NCBI GenBank assembly: GCA_940337035.1
Contig: OW679200.1
Coordinates: forward strand, 22,671,090 to 22,735,089
DNA length: 64,000 bases
DNA from: Agriotes lineatus
Lineage: Eukaryota > Arthropoda > Insecta > Coleoptera > Elateridae
Direction of reading: 5' to 3'
Shown here: one piece after another, positions 61,315 through 64,000 of the stretch
Numbering within the stretch: position 1 is the stretch's first letter
How the letters are laid out: the number at the start of each line of letters is the position of its first letter
The notes under the pieces: generated by a model
The model's database searches: none
The model's input: only the letters and a program-made list of their open reading frames with translations
Told to the model about the DNA's origin: nothing
Position numbers and translations under genes: made by a program

Positions 61315-62415
61315 ATGTCTGACCACGACCGCGCAAGCGTTGATAGACCGGTGGCTCCTCCGAGAGTAAGGGTAGGATGGATCTACAATTTGAGAGTGGA
61401 GGTCCTCCGAGGCGTCCTGGCCGGGGCTGGATTAAGCAGCGAAGGAAACGCACAGCAGCTACGTCAACGAATGTCACAATACTTGAAAAGTAGCGGAGAA
61501 GGAGATATGGAGGAAGACGAAGAGGATGAAGAGCTGGACGAAGAACAAGAAGAAGATCAAACCGAAACCCGGGAAAGAGTAGGCGAACAGGCCAACGAGC
61601 AAACCGGAGCGACAACTCCAGCGACCACTAGCCCCAACATATCACAAGTCTGCAACAGCATTCGCAAGTGGGGGCTCAAGTTTGATGGCACCACAGATCC
61701 GATTTCCTTCCTAGAGAGGATCGAAGAATTATCAAATTGCTATCAATTCCAAGAGCAGCAAGTACTCACAGCGTTGCCCGAGCTGTTCAAGGGGAAAGCC
61801 TTGCTTTGGGTTAGAAACAACAAGCAGAATTGGCTAAGCTGGAGAAGCTTCGTCAAAGCTTTTAAAACTCAGTACTTGCCCCCACGATTCCAGTTCCGGA
61901 TGGCAGAAGAAATTCGCAACAGAACTCAGGGGCAAAAAGAGTCCGTGGCAGACTTTACCACGTCCATCCAGACCCTGTTGCGCCGATTTGGTATCACGGA
62001 TGAACGCCAGCAATTAGAACGCATCTATGAGAACCTCCGCCCCGAATACAAATTATACATCCGCAGGAAAGACTTCCATAGCATGGCAGGGCTCATACGA
62101 ATGGCCGAGGAATACGAGGCCCTGCAGCTAGAGCAGGCGTCGTTTCAGCCCCCACCGATAGCAAGTCAATCCTATATGGCGGAAACAGCATACAAACCAG
62201 GAAAAGCAAAGACGACACCTCCCTCGAATTTCCAAATGCCCCCCGTGTCGTCGCTGCAGGAGCGCGAGGCAGTAAAAAGCAGTCACCAGGCCCCTCAGCA
62301 GAGCAACTCCACAGCCCGACCAGCGTACAGTCGCACCGAAAACTGTTGGAAAGCGCGGTCATACCCGTTTCCAATGCCGAAGGCTTACGAAACTCTTCTG
62401 TTCATGGTGCGGTAA
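61315..62415 (+). CDS. gag: Gag polyprotein, frame broken before the zinc knuckles
   Basis: The frame has 366 codons from ATG 61315. Residues about 23-60 resemble a SAP-type nucleic-acid-binding fold (LRVEVLRGVLAGAGL ... LRQRMSQYLK). Residues 64-90 are very acidic. Residues about 120-250 form the capsid (Retrotrans_gag) domain, with LFKGKALLWVRNNKQNW, then FVKAFKTQYLPPRFQF and SVADFTTSIQTLLRRFG. At about 62350, right after NCWK, one extra base relative to the expected knuckle frame makes the end read nonsense to the stop at 62413. In the neighbouring frame the Cys/His knuckle residues (CSWCGKEG...CTCK) continue to a TGA at 62483-62485. So this copy makes a Gag lacking nucleocapsid unless the indel is an assembly error. 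Confidence 0.85.
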   Translation: MSDHDRASVDRPVAPPRVRVGWIYNLRVEVLRGVLAGAGLSSEGNAQQLRQRMSQYLKSSGEGDMEEDEEDEELDEEQEEDQTETRERVGEQANEQTGATTPATTSPNISQVCNSIRKWGLKFDGTTDPISFLERIEELSNCYQFQEQQVLTALPELFKGKALLWVRNNKQNWLSWRSFVKAFKTQYLPPRFQFRMAEEIRNRTQGQKESVADFTTSIQTLLRRFGITDERQQLERIYENLRPEYKLYIRRKDFHSMAGLIRMAEEYEALQLEQASFQPPPIASQSYMAETAYKPGKAKTTPPSNFQMPPVSSLQEREAVKSSHQAPQQSNSTARPAYSRTENCWKARSYPFPMPKAYETLLFMVR

Positions 62416-62485
62416 GGAAGGCACCCTCACCAGGGATTGTACCTGCAAGAGGTCGGGAAACGCAACCGGCCGTCGGGAACTGTGA
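62340..62485 (+). pseudogene. gag: Nucleocapsid zinc knuckles of Gag, displaced by one base
   Basis: A first C-x2-C motif begins at 62342 in the gag frame and continues in the next frame. A second knuckle-like CSWCGKEGTLTRDC lies at about 62402-62443. The frame ends at TGA 62483. These small zinc modules bind the genomic RNA. Confidence 0.65.
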
Positions 62486-63027
62486 GGCGTCCACGACAAA
62501 AGAAGACCATGGCCTCCAAGAGTCTACTACAACCCGAATGGTCGCAGTGGCTCCAGCGAATTAAACATTTCTACAAAGAAACCCAGACCCAGTCAGCTGT
62601 AGCCGCTCTAGATGCTCGACTGTTCCTCCAAGTAGTTCTTCGCGGAAAGGCATTCAACGCCCTGGTCGATACAGGGGCTGCACAATCTTACATAGGAGAA
62701 AAGCTCCAACGGTTCCTGAAACAACAAGGCACTGTAAGTTGCCAATCAACCCAGACCCGCGTCCAATTAGCCGACGGTAGAATCGTCAAGACGCAAGGCC
62801 AGTATAATCTTACCCTGATGATCGAAGGCCTCGCCTACAGCCTACAGGTCAGCGTCGTAGATACCCTGTCAAGCGACATAATCCTGGGACTCGATTTCCT
62901 CACCAAGTACAGAGCTATTATTAACCCCGTAGCCCAGGTGATAACTCTAGGTGAAGCAGAGATACCCTTACAGTCTCACCAAGACCTGGAGGGGCTAGCC
63001 GGCATCCAGCCTTTGTCCCCAACTTAA
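62416..63027 (+). CDS. pol: Pol, protease part
   Basis: The frame is open from 62416 (first ATG 62437, though the natural entry is probably the slippery site at 62455). The retropepsin pattern is clear: NALVDTGAAQSYIGEKL, with the catalytic DTG at about 62668-62676, ADGRIVKTQG, and SDIILGLDFLTKY, the second conserved block. It processes Gag-Pol. The frame meets a TAA at 63025-63027, after which the same frame carries on as reverse transcriptase, so the stop is most likely a point lesion in the protease-RT linker; a read-through stop is a weaker option. Confidence 0.82.
   Translation, partial: GRHPHQGLYLQEVGKRNRPSGTVRRPRQKKTMASKSLLQPEWSQWLQRIKHFYKETQTQSAVAALDARLFLQVVLRGKAFNALVDTGAAQSYIGEKLQRFLKQQGTVSCQSTQTRVQLADGRIVKTQGQYNLTLMIEGLAYSLQVSVVDTLSSDIILGLDFLTKYRAIINPVAQVITLGEAEIPLQSHQDLEGLAGIQPLSPT
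62455..62461 (+). promoter_or_regulatory. Slippery heptamer G-GGA-AAC for -1 ribosomal frameshifting
   Basis: GGGAAAC sits so that GGA and AAC are codons of the zinc-knuckle frame. A -1 slip leads from that frame into the pol frame, which is open there, while the gag frame ends 22 bp later. The heptamer matches the X-XXY-YYZ rule and is the one used by FIV and visna lentiviruses. A downstream stem or pseudoknot was not obvious by eye. Confidence 0.65.
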
Positions 63028-64000
63028 TCCAGCCAGTTATCCAGGTTCCTCGAGGAAGAGTTACGAAAGTTCCAAGGCACTAGAGGTCCCACTACCTTAG
63101 TTGAGCATCGTATAGTCCTGAAGGAGGGCACTGGACCCATTAAACAAAGATACTACCCTCGCAACCCCGTCATGCAAGCCGTGATCGACGCGGAAGTCGA
63201 CAAGATGTTAGCCGAGGGGGTGATAGAACCGTCCAAAAGTTCGTTCAGCTCCCCCGTCGTCCTGGTGAAGAAGCCAACCGGCCAGTACAGATTTTGCATA
63301 GATTTCCGAAAGGTAAACGAGGCAACACAAACCGATGCTTATCCCATCCCCTTTATTGACGCAATTTTGAACAAACTCCGGGGTGCCCAGTACATAAGCA
63401 CCTTGGATTTGAAACATGGTTACTGGCAGATCCCCTTGGCAGCAGCAAGTCGTCCCATTTCGGCCTTCACAGTGCCTGGACGGGGCTTGTATCAGTTTAA
63501 AGTTATGCCGTTCGGGCTTCACGCGGCGGCGGCGACGTTCCAGAGGTTCCTAGACAGCGTCATAGGCCTGGAGATGGAACCCAATGCCTTCTGCTACTTA
63601 GACGACATCATAATCGTCAGCGGATCGTTCAAGGAACATTTGCAGCACCTTCTAGAAGTGTTTCAACGGTTGCGGGCGGCCGGACTCCAGCTGCAAAAAG
63701 AAAAATGTAATTTTTGCCAGCCGGAACTTAAATATCTAGGTCATATAGTCAATAAGGAGGGAATTCATACTGATCCAGAGAAGGTGGAGGCCATCACCCG
63801 GATGGAGGCACCCAAGAATCCGAAGGCTATCCGCAGGTTCCTGGGAATGGCCTCCTGGTACAGGAAATTCATACCAGGGTTCGCTCGACTAGCGGCCCCC
63901 TTAAATGAGCTGCTGAAGAAAGGCGCCAAGTTCAAATGGACTGAGAAGCAACAGGAAGCCCTGGAGCAGCTGAAGACTGCCTTAACTTCAGCACCGATCT
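63028..64000 (+). CDS. pol: Pol, reverse transcriptase part (runs off the window)
   Basis: An uninterrupted frame of 324 codons follows the stop at 63025. Ty3/Gypsy reverse transcriptase motifs are in order: SSPVVLVKKPTGQYRFCIDF, then ISTLDLKHGYWQIPL, VMPFGLHAAAATFQRFLD, the catalytic YLDD box at 63595-63606, YLGHIVNKEG, and RRFLGMASWYRKFIPGFARL. The frame then enters the start of the RNase H region (KFKWTEKQQEALEQLKTAL). A GCG triplet run (63521-63531) spells AAAA where relatives usually have NAPA, a possible local change. RNase H, integrase and the 3' LTR would lie beyond 64000. The base composition is richer in GC than the old element at 20-25 kb, fitting a recent insertion. Confidence 0.9.

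Noticed and set aside
61181..61615. A 144-codon minus-strand frame
   Set aside because: It is antisense to gag, including the acidic stretch; the sense frame has clear capsid motifs.
62346..62564. A separate 72-codon frame over the gag/pol overlap
   Set aside because: It is the third frame of the region; gag knuckles and pol occupy the other two with recognisable motifs.

Overview
The window looks like nuclear DNA of an arthropod, most likely an insect. It is AT-rich, almost free of host genes, and packed with transposable elements: a tRNA-derived SINE, Tc1/mariner, hAT and PIF/Harbinger remnants, foldback elements, a 5S rRNA-like pol III element and Ty3/Gypsy LTR retrotransposons. No bacterial operon, Shine-Dalgarno signal or CRISPR array is present. 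I do not assign a species.

Layout. 1-4.2 kb: an intact tRNA-type SINE with 23-bp target duplications, a hairpin, and a 2.1-kb Tc1-ended giant foldback element carrying a second nested hairpin. 4.7-6.5 kb: a different foldback element whose inverted ends are made of 15-16 bp subrepeats, flanked by an 8-bp duplication. 7.4-7.9 kb: a 165-bp GC-rich unit in direct and inverted copies. 8.1-13.1 kb: decayed coding pieces (a Cys/His transposon-like exon, a HARBI1-like fragment on the minus strand), a tRNA-like pol III unit and a diverged repeat family. 13.3-15.9 kb: hairpins, a 1.06-kb Tc1 deletion derivative with very long inverted ends and, 42 bp beyond it, a plausible last exon of a small membrane protein. 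18.4-19.65 kb: a hAT MITE abutting a 5S-derived element.

20.06-24.94 kb: a decayed Ty3/Gypsy element (PBS-like site, gag, protease, reverse transcriptase). A 1435-bp solo LTR of another family is inserted in its gag. The element is cut off in the reverse transcriptase by a satellite array.

24.945-59.668 kb: one tandem satellite array of about 34.7 kb. The monomer is about 272-276 bp (roughly 125 copies), with several interleaved subfamilies, local higher-order repeats of about 825 bp (3-mer) and 1.37 kb (5-mer), and a collinear block duplicated about 10.75 kb away. Foldback/MITE insertions were seen only in the first 2 kb. The many short minus-strand ORFs in the array are a by-product of the monomer sequence.

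59.669-64.0 kb: a second, much better preserved Ty3/Gypsy retrotransposon inserted in the satellite. It has a 1465-bp 5' LTR, a Lys-type primer binding site, a SAP-like N-terminus on gag, zinc knuckles, a canonical G-GGA-AAC slippery heptamer at the gag/pol overlap, protease and reverse transcriptase; it runs off the window. It carries one frame-shifting indel in gag and one in-frame stop between protease and reverse transcriptase.
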